Both the position numbers and the translations under genes were made by a program. From Branchiostoma belcheri (lineage: Eukaryota > Chordata > Leptocardii > Amphioxiformes > Branchiostomatidae): a stretch of 64,000 bases of DNA. Under the pieces are notes generated by a model. The model made no database searches and had not been told where the DNA came from. It worked only from the letters and a program-made list of their open reading frames with translations. Positions 48,101 through 56,654 of the stretch are shown piece after piece (the stretch's first letter is position 1; the number at the start of each line of letters is the position of its first letter). Where the stretch lies: contig NW_017803854.1 of the NCBI RefSeq assembly GCF_001625305.1, positions 440,022 through 504,021 on the forward strand, in the 5' to 3' direction.

Positions 48101-51100
48101 CCTTCGTGAGTATGTAGAGCAATTGTTATCCGTTAACATTCATGGTGAGCACTATTGTTTCTTAAGTTTACATTCACAGAACAGGGAACTGTATTGTTTT
48201 TGCTCATTGTCTTCTTCGTCTGTCAATGGTAACTGATGCAGTAGCAGACACCCTGCATACTGTAGCAAGTGGCAGGATAAAGTAAGAAGGGGTGGTCACC
48301 ATATAGGCCATGTGAAGTTTAACATCATGTATTTACTCTGCAAGTGTTGCATTTCCAGTTCATAAACCTACATATGTTCTAACTCACGCAGCTGAACCGC
48401 TCCATTAAGTTATACGGCTTGCAGGACCGTCACCCGTACCGCCTCCACATCTGGACAGGCTCCGCTAAGCATGCTGGGACGGAGTCCACCGTTGCCTTCA
48501 AGCTGTTCGGTGATGCAGCATCCTCCGATCTGAAAGTGGTCAGCGGTGGAAAGGAGGTACGTGGCTATACTTATATATATATATTGTATCCAGAACTGTG
48601 CTTTACCAGAATCATGCTTAGGGACGGTTCTGGATAGTAGTAGTCCACTCGTATCCAGAAACGTGCCAAATCTACGTTATTGGATATCGGGAGACTATCC
48701 AGATGTCTAGAACCTCTAACCTTAACCCATTGAGGCATAGAAGTAGATAGATGCGGTCCTGGATACGGCAGTACCTTAATTGTCGCCTCTGTATGACTCC
48801 TTGACAAAATCACTTTCCAAATTTTAATCTTAAGTACCGAACACAACAAAGGGGTCTAATGACAGTCGTGATGTTTTATTGTTGTTTAGGTTTTTGCACG
48901 AGGCAGCCAGGTGACGCTGACCTTCAGCACAGCAGAACATCTGGGTACCGTGGAGCTGCTGCAGCTCATGCACGACAACAGTGGGGAGGGGAGCCGCGCG
49001 GCGTGGCACGTGGACCGAGCAGCCGTGCAGGATCTCACCACCGGGAAAATGTGAGTTTAGTCGAGCTTGCCGTTGCTTTCTAGTGGGTCGCTCAGCTGTT
49101 TGTTCCACTCCGTCCATGATTTATCCATATGTCCAGGCTTATCGGGATTTGGACGGGCTCCCTTCGTAGACAAGTTAGTTAGTTAGTTATGCCAGTCCAC
49201 ATGTTATCACAGTTTATTATATCTCCATCTGTTCATTTTAATTTCGTAACGACAGGTCCTACTTCTTCTGCGGGGAGTGGCTGGCAGCCGACCGCGGGGA
49301 CAGGCAGGTCGTGAAGACCTTTCCTGTCGCCTCCGAGGAGGACTTGCGATCCTTCTGGTTCCTGTTCCCGGCAAGTCTGCGGACTATCCTGGTAGACGAA
49401 CATCTCTTTCTGTCCGTCGTTACCATGCCTGAAGGTACAGTTTAATAGAGATGTAGGTTGTTTTGTAATGTGTAATGTGTGGTGCAATATCGAGATCTGC
49501 CTAGCCATCCACGAGTATAACCCTGCCTGCAGTGTATGTATACAAATAAAAACATACATATTTACGTTGTTTTAACTGTTCTACCTCACTTTTCCCTTGC
49601 AGGTAGCACGTTCACCCGAAGCGAGAGGCTTGGCTGCTGCCTGAGTCTACTCCTCATGTCCATGGTGTCCAGCGCCATGTGGCTGAGAGACGAAATAGAA
49701 ACCCAGGTCGTGCAGGCCATCAACCTGGGTCCGTTCTCCTTCACCTTGAACGAAGTCTACACGGGAGCCATGTCCAGCATCACCTGCCTTCCCGTTGTCC
49801 TGGCGATAGTTCTGCTGTTCCAGTACAGCAGACCGAGCAGCAAGGGCGACAGCCGGGTCCGAGACATGGAGACGGGCGACCGACCCGAGGTAACCACGCA
49901 ACAGAGACCAACCAAGGGCCTGCCACACTGGTGCAAGTACGTGGCCTGGGTGCTGGTGGTGCTGTCTTCCGTCGGGTCAGCTGCTTTCACCGTGCTATAC
50001 AGCTTGGAGTGGGGCAAGGAGAAGTCAGAGAGGTGGCTGTCTGCGTACTTCACCACCTTTTTTGTGGACACCTTGTTCTCGCAGCCAATAAAGGTGGATA
50101 AATGATACATTAAGCCATCTAATATTTGTGTACATGTTAGTAAGAACCTTCAATAACAATAGTGTTAATATAGATAGCTTTAATCGTTTTTGCGATACCA
50201 TACACATGGGTTTGTGAATTATTCTGTAAATTGACGAGTACGTCTTCTTGTATTACATGTGTGTCTGCCACAACTTAATGTGCAGATGAATTCAGATATA
50301 GCATTTTTATATCACAGATAATGCTGCTTGCCACCTTCTTTTCAACACTTCGAAAGACGCAGGCTATCAAGCAGATTTTCGAAGAGAAGCCAGAATTTTT
50401 TCACAAGAGGAGGAAGCTGTGTCTTCACGAATGAGGGCAGGTTTAGACTGTGAGTTTTCACACATCTCTCAGAGATGCAAAATGTAACACTTAATTACAT
50501 TACAATAATGAGCTTAACCATGTCATTTTCTAAAACGTATATTCTAGGCATGGTGTTCCAAGTGGCATATCAAAGCGATGCGATGTGTAAGGGTTTGGCT
50601 AAAAGTAAATTAACTTCTAACACATATTTTGTTTACCCAGTCGCAAACTCATTATATCCAGACCCTGCTTTCAGAGAATATTTTGTTCTTTTATCATTTG
50701 TCACCAAGATTAAGTTTCTTTATTCCTTTTCTAATAAAAAGGCGTCGCATTTCGCAAGGAGAGAAAAATGGAAAGACTCTCAATGATGTCCCTTCTGAAC
50801 GTCAAAGAAGCGAGAATGGGGAAGACAGGGACAGGAGATTTAGGGTCGTTCTTTGGGGCATCGTGTGGTATTGTTTGAGCCTTCTCCTCCTAGTCATAAT
50901 CGCCGACGCGCAACACAAGACAACTCCGGCCTTCCACCAGACACAAAGCGCGACCAACAGCTTTGTGCAATCTCTAACCAAGGTACTTCCTCAGAGAATC
51001 ATTCTAAATCATTAGAAGTTCCTATATATGTATGCGTAGAGATTGGGCAACTAAATAATGTATCAACAGACAAGTAAAAGGTACGATTCTTTATCAATCC

Positions 51101-54100
51101 ACAGGTCAAAGGGGCCGCTTCGTTCTGGTCCTGGCTGAACGTGACCGCTCTGGAGAGCTTTTACCCGGACACGTCCTACAATGGCGGGCATCTCCACTGG
51201 CGGGAGAAAGGCTTCACGGCTGACGTGCAGTCGGTCCTGGTCTCCCCGCCAAATCTCATGCAATGCCGTGTAAAGCCAGGTCGGTGGAACCACCTTTCAC
51301 AGGACATTCTAAGTCGACTGATCATACAACATGATCCTAACTTCCTTGTATAGTACCACAATTTTAGAGCAAACATAACGCGAAGAAAAAATGGCACAAT
51401 TTACTAACGTGGCGATGTTTACAGAAAAATCTAGAGATGTTTTTTTAGATTTCGAGATTTCAGATTTGGATAGTTACCATAAAATCTCGAGACTTTTTGA
51501 TCGCTAATGCAGAAATCCGACATGTCTTCTTATCCCTTCTCCTGCCATCCTAGGGCTCTGTACGGTACCTGTGGCAGTACAGCATGACTTTGAGGAATGC
51601 TCATCGGGGTATGACGAACACACAAAGGAGACCGGGACGTTTAGGAAGGGATGGGAAAGGGTCACGAATACGTCAGAGGTTGAACCAGGGGACACTGGCT
51701 GGAACTACCACCCCGGCGACTCCCTCAGTCTCCCCATCTACGGTGTAACGACACGATACTGGGGAGACGGCTTCGCTGTGCAGCTGGGAAATCTGCAGAC
51801 GAGATGCGCAGCATCCTAGCCGAGCTGAGGGACGACGGCTGGATAGACAAGCGGACGAGAGTCATCTTCTTGGAAGTCATGCTCTACAACGGAAACCCGG
51901 ACATGCTCACATCGCTGACGGCGGTGTTTGAATTCTCCGAGACGGCCGGAGTTTTCACCCAACACCACCTGCACACTTCCCGGTTTCATCAACAGCCGGG
52001 GACGATCGGGTACATCTACGTCCTGCTGGAAATCGTCTACGTCATCATTCTCCTCTACACGCTGTGGAAAGAGGTGAACGCTGCACGGGCAGCCGGCCTG
52101 GCCTACCTGAAGGACCTGTGGAACGTTGTGGAAATCTTCAACTTCTTCTTAGCATTCACTGTCATCGCCTTGTACGGCGTTAATAGAGGCTACAGTTCCA
52201 AGGCGCTGACGGCGATCCGAGATGGGGAAGGTGAGTTACTCATTCAGACGAAAATCTTTTACAACACAGAGATAAAAAACATCTCTTGAAGAGGAAAACC
52301 ATCAAACTTGTTGTCAACGATGATACAATATGGTGATAAAATATCATTCCTTCATGTATAAACTCATTATTCGTGTTGTCTCGAAATGTCTTACCACTAT
52401 AGTGTTCTCTTCTCTCATTTAAATATGTAGTTCTACATTCCCGATCGATGGTGAAGATGAACCTGGTGTACGGATGGTTCCTCTCCTTCCTGACGTTCGT
52501 CAGTATGTTGAAGCTCCTGCGGCTGCTGAGGTTCAACCCGTTCCTCGCCAAGCTGGCGTCCGTGTTCCGAGCGATGGCCGAGGAGTTCTTGGTCTTCATC
52601 ATCTACTTCTTCATCATACTATCAGCATTCGGCGCCTATACCTACCTCACGTTTGGCCTTATTATGAAGGAGTACACGTAAGGAAACCTATGTAGCGCAG
52701 CCAATTGCGAATTATTTTGGAAGATCATAATTACATTAACGATAACTGAAAAGCGAGAAGTTGAATTTATGTAACCTTAGTGATAGTAAGTTTTCTTCTT
52801 TTGCATCTGTCAACTGTATTTGTTTATCATTTTTTGTTGTGACGTACTGTACTGTGTGGCAAAATGTACAATAAAGTCGTCATCCAATTGATCTTTATCT
52901 TATTTTTCCAGAACATTCACAAACTCCTTGTCCACATTATTCCAAATGTCTCTTGGATCCTTCAACTTCCACGAGCTGCAGGAGGCTAATCCAATTCTCG
53001 GCCCCATCTATTTCTTCGGGTTCGTTTGCATACAAATCCTTATTCTGATGAACGTCGCTACGGCCATCATCGACAGAGCCCTTCCCGATGTGCGGAATCA
53101 CGTCATGCCTGAGGCGGACCAGGACTTCATCCGGGGTGTGTGGCAACGCTTCACGGCCTTCTTCGGCTTCGAAGAAGTACCTGTCACAGGTAGCGTGGTC
53201 TTAGCTCTCAAATAGACGTCTGACTCTCAACAAACAAACAAATAAACAAATCTTTTTCCTATCTTAGAGTCTTGGTTTTGTCTTGGCAGCTTAAAAGCGG
53301 GCTGTTAATCTCTTCGTCACATAAAGTTCTCGTCGCAAATATTGTAGTAAGCTGTAAATTTTGCATGCAACGACAAACTTACATCCTACAAAATATTGTT
53401 TCAACGGCGTTTGTTCCCTTGAAACGTATTGAGGTATTCCCATCGACTTAGGTGATGACGCAATGGACAAGCTTCATGACAGCATCACAGAAGTTGAGAT
53501 TAAAGCCGAGAAACTGTGGCTGCAGAGAAAGACACTCTTTCACTGCAGGTAAGTACGAGATTTCTTTGAAGAAAGTGGTACTTGAGCGCAATGAGGTGTC
53601 GAAGATGTATGAGGTGGTCCTCTAGAATTTGGTACAATTGCACCTCGATGGTGATGATTTAGTTTTAGTATGTATTACACTGTAAGTAGAGTAAAGTGGA
53701 GTTGTTTTCTCCGGGTAGGAACCCTTGTTCCAGTCTAGGTCACTCCCCACTCCCACTGTCATGTTTCTGTTGATGGCCCAGAGCTAGCTCTTCATGACGA
53801 ATATTTCACATATTCTTATGTCTGATGCACAGGGTGAAGGATGCGGACCTCCCCACAGAGCCCGAGTTTGTCCCGGCTGTCAAAGATGTTCCGGATGCTG
53901 CAGCAGTGGAACTCGGTGTGTCCAAGGCATCCCGCGCCCGCCGCCGCGTCACTGAGGTCCGTCCTGCCGCCCAAAACAACAGCACGGACGACGGATGTCG
54001 AGCGGAGGCATCAGTGGCGGTGGCATCAAGCTCCTGGTCAGAAGGACTGTCGGACAGCCATGACAGCCACCAAACCAAACAACAACAGGTTACTAAGCAA

Positions 54101-55006
54101 CAGCATCACGCAGAGGCAAAAGCAGTGACGTCACCTCTCAATCAGCCTTCTAAACTGACAGACGAAAAGGTAACATCCAAGAGGCCGAAGCATCTCGAAA
54201 ATCGCGTCAGAGAACGTCGGTTAGCTTTGGACATCCACACTACTGGGGGCAAGGCTGAAACCGCATCGAGCAAAGTATGGGTGCCAGGGCTCACGTTAAC
54301 CATCTTTGACAGGAGGGTTCTGACAGTCGGTGAGATGCTGACGGACGATCACATCCAGGCCGCCCAGAAGCTGCTCCGCCGCCAGTACCCGGCACTCCAA
54401 GGCCTGGAGGAGCCCGCGGTGGGCCTCTGCGGGGACGGGTTTGCCAGAATGACGGGAAATGGGCTACAGATCCACAACAACAGAGCCCAGCACTGGGTTC
54501 TGTCGTCTCACACAGACGGACAGGTGTGTCTGTACGACAGCCTCGGCACCGCCATGACCACATCTCTGCAGATTCAGCTTTGCCAGGTTTACGCCGCGTT
54601 TGCTGACCGAGAGAGGCACGTGCTATCTGTAAAGAGACCGACCGTACAGAGGCAGACGAATGCTGTAGATTGTGGGCTGTTTGCCATCGCCTGGGCAGTG
54701 GACATCGCGGAGGGGCAAGATGTGTCCATAGTCGTGTATGATGACGAGAAAATGAGGAGCCATTTGGAGATGTGCTTCAAACAAGAGAAGCTCACACCAT
54801 TCCCACGTCTGCACGGTTACATCGCGAGGGCCGGCCCAGCGAGGGTCGAACGCGTCTCGCTGGTTTGCCGCTGCGCACAGGGACAGGGCGAGCGTCTGGG
54901 AAGGATGGGGAGGTGCAAGGTGTGCCGCAGGATTCTACATGTCAGCTGCCTGCCGACCTGCCCTGCTGATGATGGCACGTTGTCATGCGGTGACTGCACC
55001 GTGTGA
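36046..55006 (+). CDS. polycystin-1-like membrane protein fused to a Ulp1-type protease and PHD-like finger
   Basis: I join 35 exons by domain homology, GT-AG borders and intron phase, giving about 2,940 residues. Order: signal peptide, four C-type lectin domains, LamG, two Ca-binding EGF and one further EGF-like module, two FN3, Ser/Thr and acidic linker, GAIN with GPS, membrane segment 1, PLAT, ten further polycystin-type membrane segments with TOP domain and pore, coiled coil, then Ulp1-like and PHD-like domains. Family knowledge: polycystin-1-like proteins are cell-surface or ciliary receptors that are self-cleaved at the GPS and pair with polycystin-2 channels. Phases agree at nearly every junction. 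The exon 28/29 junction is uncertain and at least four exons (4, 7, 9, 31) need a one-base correction to stay open. The individual blocks are listed separately. The fusion to exon 35 is inference from splice phase. Confidence 0.88.
36367..36690. repeat. ACGT-rich repeat, arm 1 of an inverted pair in introns 1 and 3
   Basis: Starts TTATGGCATCATTTTTGTGT, runs through multiple GTCAATACGTCACGT words and ends in GTTAACGTAACGTAGGTTAT. The same order appears inverted at about 37900-38335. Confidence 0.85.
36884..37775 (+). CDS. exons 2-3: C-type lectin domain 1
   Basis: Exon 2 is 36884-37082 (phase 1 in, phase 2 out) and exon 3 is 37555-37775 (phase 2 in, phase 1 out). Together they give one long-form C-type lectin fold, with [29 protein letters not shown] and the terminal cysteines in [15 protein letters not shown]. 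The EPN motif is of the mannose-type calcium site, paired here with WAD in place of WND. Sugar binding is therefore plausible but not proven. This lectin domain is split by an intron, unlike the next three, which are single exons. Confidence 0.9.
37215..37412 (-). mobile_element. tRNA-derived SINE in intron 2
   Basis: Read on the minus strand, the right end starts with a tRNA-like head (GGTCAAGTGGGTAGAGTGCT) and a diverged B box, then an unrelated body containing ATACAAAAGAC. A better-preserved copy lies at 61498-61668 and a fragment at about 62368-62402. Confidence 0.75.
37900..38335. repeat. ACGT-rich repeat, arm 2 of an inverted pair in introns 1 and 3
   Basis: Inverted relative of 36367-36690. 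It runs from GTTAACGTTAACATA repeats through TACGTGACGTATTGACGC to ACAAAAATGATGCCATAA. Confidence 0.85.
38479..39817 (+). CDS. exons 4-6: three tandem C-type lectin domains
   Basis: Exon 4 is 38479-38858, exon 5 is 38956-39336 and exon 6 is 39434-39817. All are phase 1 to 1, so each is a portable single-exon lectin domain. Introns 4 and 5 are both 97 bp and nearly identical, so the unit of about 478 bp duplicated recently. Each has CAADGA(V/M)[15 protein letters not shown](L/I)SDAQMEG and a QPNN motif. Exon 6 keeps a WND motif ([13 protein letters not shown]), exon 5 has WHD and exon 4 WYD. Exon 4 lacks one G near 38768 relative to exon 5 (380 versus 381 bases), which causes a stop at 38784 as written. 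Extracellular ligand-binding role by family. Confidence 0.92.
39818..39872 (+). pseudogene. scar of a deleted fourth copy of the lectin exon
   Basis: After the exon 6 donor the sequence jumps from the intron start (GTATGCTTTC) straight to the intron end (GTGTGTCTGACATTGTCG, CTCCACAG). Then come about 18 bases of the next lectin exon (TGTCCGATATCTGAC) before homology stops. This is what a deletion in a tandem exon array would leave. Confidence 0.75.
40134..41165 (+). CDS. exons 7-8: LamG/pentraxin-like jelly-roll domain
   Basis: Exon 7 is 40134-40450 and exon 8 is 40864-41165. Residues [20 protein letters not shown] open the fold. After an apparent extra base at about 40331 the frame continues as [19 protein letters not shown], then in exon 8 as [13 protein letters not shown] and [20 protein letters not shown]. 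This is the concanavalin-like LamG fold common in lancelet and cnidarian extracellular proteins. Removing one base makes the exon 7 phases (1 in, 2 out) agree with exon 8. Binding partner unknown. Confidence 0.85.
41594..42182 (+). CDS. exons 9-11: two calcium-binding EGF domains and one EGF-like module
   Basis: Exon 9 is 41594-41709, exon 10 is 41804-41926 and exon 11 is 42081-42182, all phase 1 to 1. Exon 10 gives [20 protein letters not shown], a standard cbEGF with the D-I-D-E-C calcium motif. Exon 9 is its paralogue but lacks one G in GGAGG(G)TGTGACC near 41613, making it 116 bases instead of 117 and breaking the frame. Exon 11 is a cysteine-rich module ([20 protein letters not shown]). 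Confidence 0.88.
42535..43278 (+). CDS. exons 12-13: two fibronectin type III domains
   Basis: Exon 12 is 42535-42810 and exon 13 is 43012-43278, both phase 1 to 1. The domains read [20 protein letters not shown] ... [14 protein letters not shown] and [20 protein letters not shown] ... [14 protein letters not shown], with the expected Trp and Tyr. Intron 12 (201 bp) has no stop in the same frame, so its retention would add 67 residues without breaking the protein. Confidence 0.92.
42830..42975. mobile_element. MITE-like repeat in intron 12, inverted relative in intron 24
   Basis: GTAGATTTGCCCCAGGCACG, TTCTGGATTCGCGTGGACTA and nearby words reappear inverted and diverged at about 48575-48720. 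Both lie in introns of the same gene. Confidence 0.65.
43398..44672 (+). CDS. exons 14-17: Ser/Thr-rich and acidic linker
   Basis: Exon 14 is 43398-43541, exon 15 is 43684-43782, exon 16 is 44172-44230 and exon 17 is 44631-44672. Exon 14 is rich in Thr and Ser, as in mucin-like stalks. Exon 15 is an acidic Asp-Ser-Tyr repeat ([19 protein letters not shown]). Exons 16 and 17 are short low-complexity pieces accepted mainly because their splice phases (1 to 0, then 0 to 0) bridge to the GAIN exons. The two small ones are the least certain of the extracellular part. Confidence 0.65.
45150..47615 (+). CDS. exons 18-22: GAIN domain
   Basis: Exon 18 is 45150-45243, exon 19 is 45528-45691, exon 20 is 46040-46288, exon 21 is 46501-46993 and exon 22 is 47479-47615. 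All phases agree. The first part is helical and acidic ([34 protein letters not shown]). The rest is beta-rich with [17 protein letters not shown] and the FGHAP-to-GPS spacing seen in REJ/GAIN regions of polycystins. The stretch ends with [17 protein letters not shown], the first half of the GPS. Confidence 0.87.
47827..48048 (+). CDS. exon 23: GPS cleavage site and first membrane helix
   Basis: 74 codons, phase 0 to 0. [15 protein letters not shown] carries the conserved CxCxHLT of the GPS, so autoproteolysis between Leu and Thr is expected from family knowledge. A linker and a hydrophobic helix ([18 protein letters not shown]) follow, then a basic stop (EKFKKK), giving an outside-to-inside orientation. 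Confidence 0.92.
48392..49434 (+). CDS. exons 24-26: PLAT/LH2 domain
   Basis: Exon 24 is 48392-48556, exon 25 is 48890-49050 and exon 26 is 49256-49434. The domain contains [32 protein letters not shown] and [11 protein letters not shown]. This beta-sandwich sits on the cytosolic side after the first helix in polycystin-1 proteins and binds lipids or partner proteins. Junction phases 0, 2 and 1 all agree. Confidence 0.93.
49603..50982 (+). CDS. exons 27-29: polycystin-1 membrane helices 2-6
   Basis: Exon 27 (49603-50093) gives hydrophobic segments around [54 protein letters not shown] and [11 protein letters not shown]. Exon 28 starts at 50318 ([15 protein letters not shown]). Exon 29 is 50742-50982 with [20 protein letters not shown]. 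The exon 28 end is unclear. A weak donor at 50419 gives the right phase. The better donor at 50441 would include an in-frame TGA (50432) unless one extra base lies in the exon, for example in the T run at about 50395-50400. Confidence 0.8.
51105..52230 (+). CDS. exons 30-31: polycystin TOP domain and next membrane helices
   Basis: Exon 30 is 51105-51279 ([17 protein letters not shown]). Exon 31 is 51554-52230 and carries the rest of the extracellular polycystin fold. It includes [32 protein letters not shown] and FEFSETAGV, then helices around [19 protein letters not shown] and [18 protein letters not shown]. One base appears missing near 51788-51791 (GGGAAATCT), after which the second frame carries on. 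Phases 1 in and 1 out require 678 bases and 677 are present. Confidence 0.9.
52431..53548 (+). CDS. exons 32-34: last channel helices, pore region and coiled coil
   Basis: Exon 32 is 52431-52677 ([38 protein letters not shown]). Exon 33 is 52912-53189 with [20 protein letters not shown] and the last helix [20 protein letters not shown]. Exon 34 is 53452-53548, a charged helix ([20 protein letters not shown]). The place of the polycystin-2 filter LGD reads LGS here, fitting a polycystin-1-like subunit instead of a calcium-conducting polycystin-2. Exon 34 ends in phase 2 at a GTAAGT donor. Reading through that donor gives a stop at once. Confidence 0.92.
52825..52895 (+). repeat. interspersed element 3' end in intron 32
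   Basis: GGCAAAATGTACAATAAAGTCGTCAT matches the ends at about 60735 and, inverted, at about 27285. It is probably a retroposon tail. Confidence 0.55.
53833..55006 (+). CDS. exon 35: Ulp1/SENP-like cysteine protease domain plus PHD-like zinc finger
   Basis: One open exon of about 391 codons. The acceptor at 53831-53832 is in the phase left by exon 34. A Lys/Ser/Gln-rich linker is followed from about 54270 by a C48-type fold: [17 protein letters not shown], His in QHWVL (54491-54493), Asp in LYDSLG (54536-54538), Gln (54653-54655) and Cys in VDCGLFA (54671-54673). All four catalytic positions are present. The end (54861-55003) has C-x-C, C-x2-C, H-x2-C and C-x2-C spacing, a PHD-like C4HC3 finger. 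Related Ulp1-PHD genes are multiplied in invertebrate genomes and often look transposon-borne (knowledge). An in-frame ATG at 53825 lies just before the acceptor, so a separate protease gene is the main alternative. Confidence 0.85.
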
Positions 55007-55106
55007 GGTCACATAATTCGTGCAATCATCGTTGGTATCGTAGAACTGAGGGCATTCTTTGGATGTGCCATGTCTTGTTTTGGACAAAGCTGTCTGAAAT
55101 TTTTGT

Positions 55107-55510
55107 TTAGGTAGGTTCTGTTCAAGCAAATTTTAGAGACTGGTTGCCACTACACAGGGCCCAGATTTCTGACAGAGAGACACGTAACGGTCACAAACTG
55201 GACATTCCCACGACTAGAACAAAAAATATACCAGGACTCTTGTATTCCATATATGATCAATTACAATTTGCTCAACCAGCATGGACATATGTATAATTGG
55301 TACCAATGGTAATATTAGTTTTATACTTAGTTGATAATTTGCTCGTTCAATGATTTTAGCTATCTTGTCTGACCTGTGACCTCAACGTGTATGTAAATTT
55401 GTAGTCATATGTGTATATTTGTACTGTGGGTGTAATGTGTAAGTGTAATGAACCCTGGAAGATTAGCCCTAACGGGCTAAAGGGTATCGTAATAAACTGA
55501 AACTGACTTG
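55107..55510 (+). mobile_element. probable LINE 3' end
   Basis: A short frame ending at about 55286 contains DRETRNGHKLDIPTTRTKN and resembles the last part of LINE reverse transcriptase proteins. The 3' end has GGGCTAAAGGGTATCGTAAT and AATAAACTGAAACTGAC, a tail pattern typical of CR1/L2-like elements. It begins about 100 bp after the fusion gene's stop codon. Confidence 0.45.
55491..55496 (+). promoter_or_regulatory. AATAAA, possible poly(A) signal of the fusion gene
   Basis: 485 bases after the stop codon. It may be donated by the LINE end rather than ancestral. Another AATAAA lies at 56521. Confidence 0.4.
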
Positions 55511-55785
55511 GCAAGGAATCAGCACTGTAAATATATTGTACCAGTCTGTCTTTTGTAGCTTTTTCTGATATGAAATCTTAACTTGCATTATTTGTAAATA
55601 TCTATAGCCACCTATATTATACAACTGCGTCTATTTTAAAACGACAATGTTTTAGCCACTTCAACTGTTTTTATCTAATTGAGAATTTTTTAGTACATGT
55701 AAATTCGATTTTTAAATTCAGTATCATTCACACTGCGAAAGCGAATAAAGTAATCTTGTGTCTTGTAAGCCTGCTTGAAGGTACC

Positions 55786-55939
55786 ACGACAATCGTGCGA
55801 CGTTCTACGACAATCGTGCGACGTTCTACGACAATCATGCGACGTTCTACGACAATCTTGCGACGTTCTACGACAATCATGCGACGTTCTACGACAATTA
55901 TGCGACATTCTACGACAATCATGCGACGTTCTACGACGA
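55786..55939. repeat. 21-bp minisatellite, seven copies
   Basis: The unit ACGACAATCATGCGACGTTCT repeats with few changes. Since 21 is a multiple of three, it leaves open frames on both strands as heptapeptide repeats. I regard these as artefacts. Confidence 0.92.
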
Positions 55940-55944
55940 AAGTG

Positions 55945-56640
55945 TCTCCTTCGCAGAGAAAAACTGATTGGACACGTGATGATACACAGGATTACCAAAT
56001 ACCTTGCCAATTTTGAACCTTATCCTTAAACATGTGTAATATTAACATGAAGGTCACCTGTTTAGTACAGTGTACATTATAATTAGTACCAGTTATTTCT
56101 AGATACATGTAATATATATCGTTGTTAGCATATTATATAAATTTATTTGGATGTACTTGTGTGTGTGTGTGTTTGTATGTGACTCATCAACCTTAGACAT
56201 GTATTATCATTAATCGTGTTTGAATTGCCTTACCTTATTTTGAATTTTGAAGTTGCCATATTTTGAATTCATGACCGGTACTGAAAAATATGTGAATAAT
56301 TTGATAAATTGACCATTCTATTTTAAACACGGCCATCTTAACCTTGTACCTTTACATTCAACCTGACCGAGACACGAGAAGAAGTTAAACATGTGTTGAG
56401 TAGTTTTACAGTTCATTCATAGATTCAGTACAAGCCCTACAAATAATGTATATTGTCACTACATGTCTTATACTTCTGAATGAGAATACTTGCACTTGGT
56501 CCAATTGAACATGAATGTAAAATAAAGGTTGTCATTATTATTGGCATGGCTGAATTATATCTGTGATGCGGAAAAATCGACTTCATGTTTCATGAATTTG
56601 GTTGAATAAAAAGAGAAGAATCCTCTCCACATGTTCTACA
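55945..56640. other. AT-rich intergenic or 3' UTR, no gene seen
   Basis: A short (TG)n lies at about 56159-56175. No coding frame is supported. Confidence 0.5.
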
Positions 56641-56654
56641 GTCTGGGATGATTC

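Noticed and set aside
55690..56029. Arg/Thr-rich repeat proteins on both strands
   Set aside because: They are by-products of the 21-bp minisatellite.
55690..56640. Further polycystin or protease exons after the stop at 55006
   Set aside because: No domain, no acceptor in phase, and the sequence is repeat-derived.
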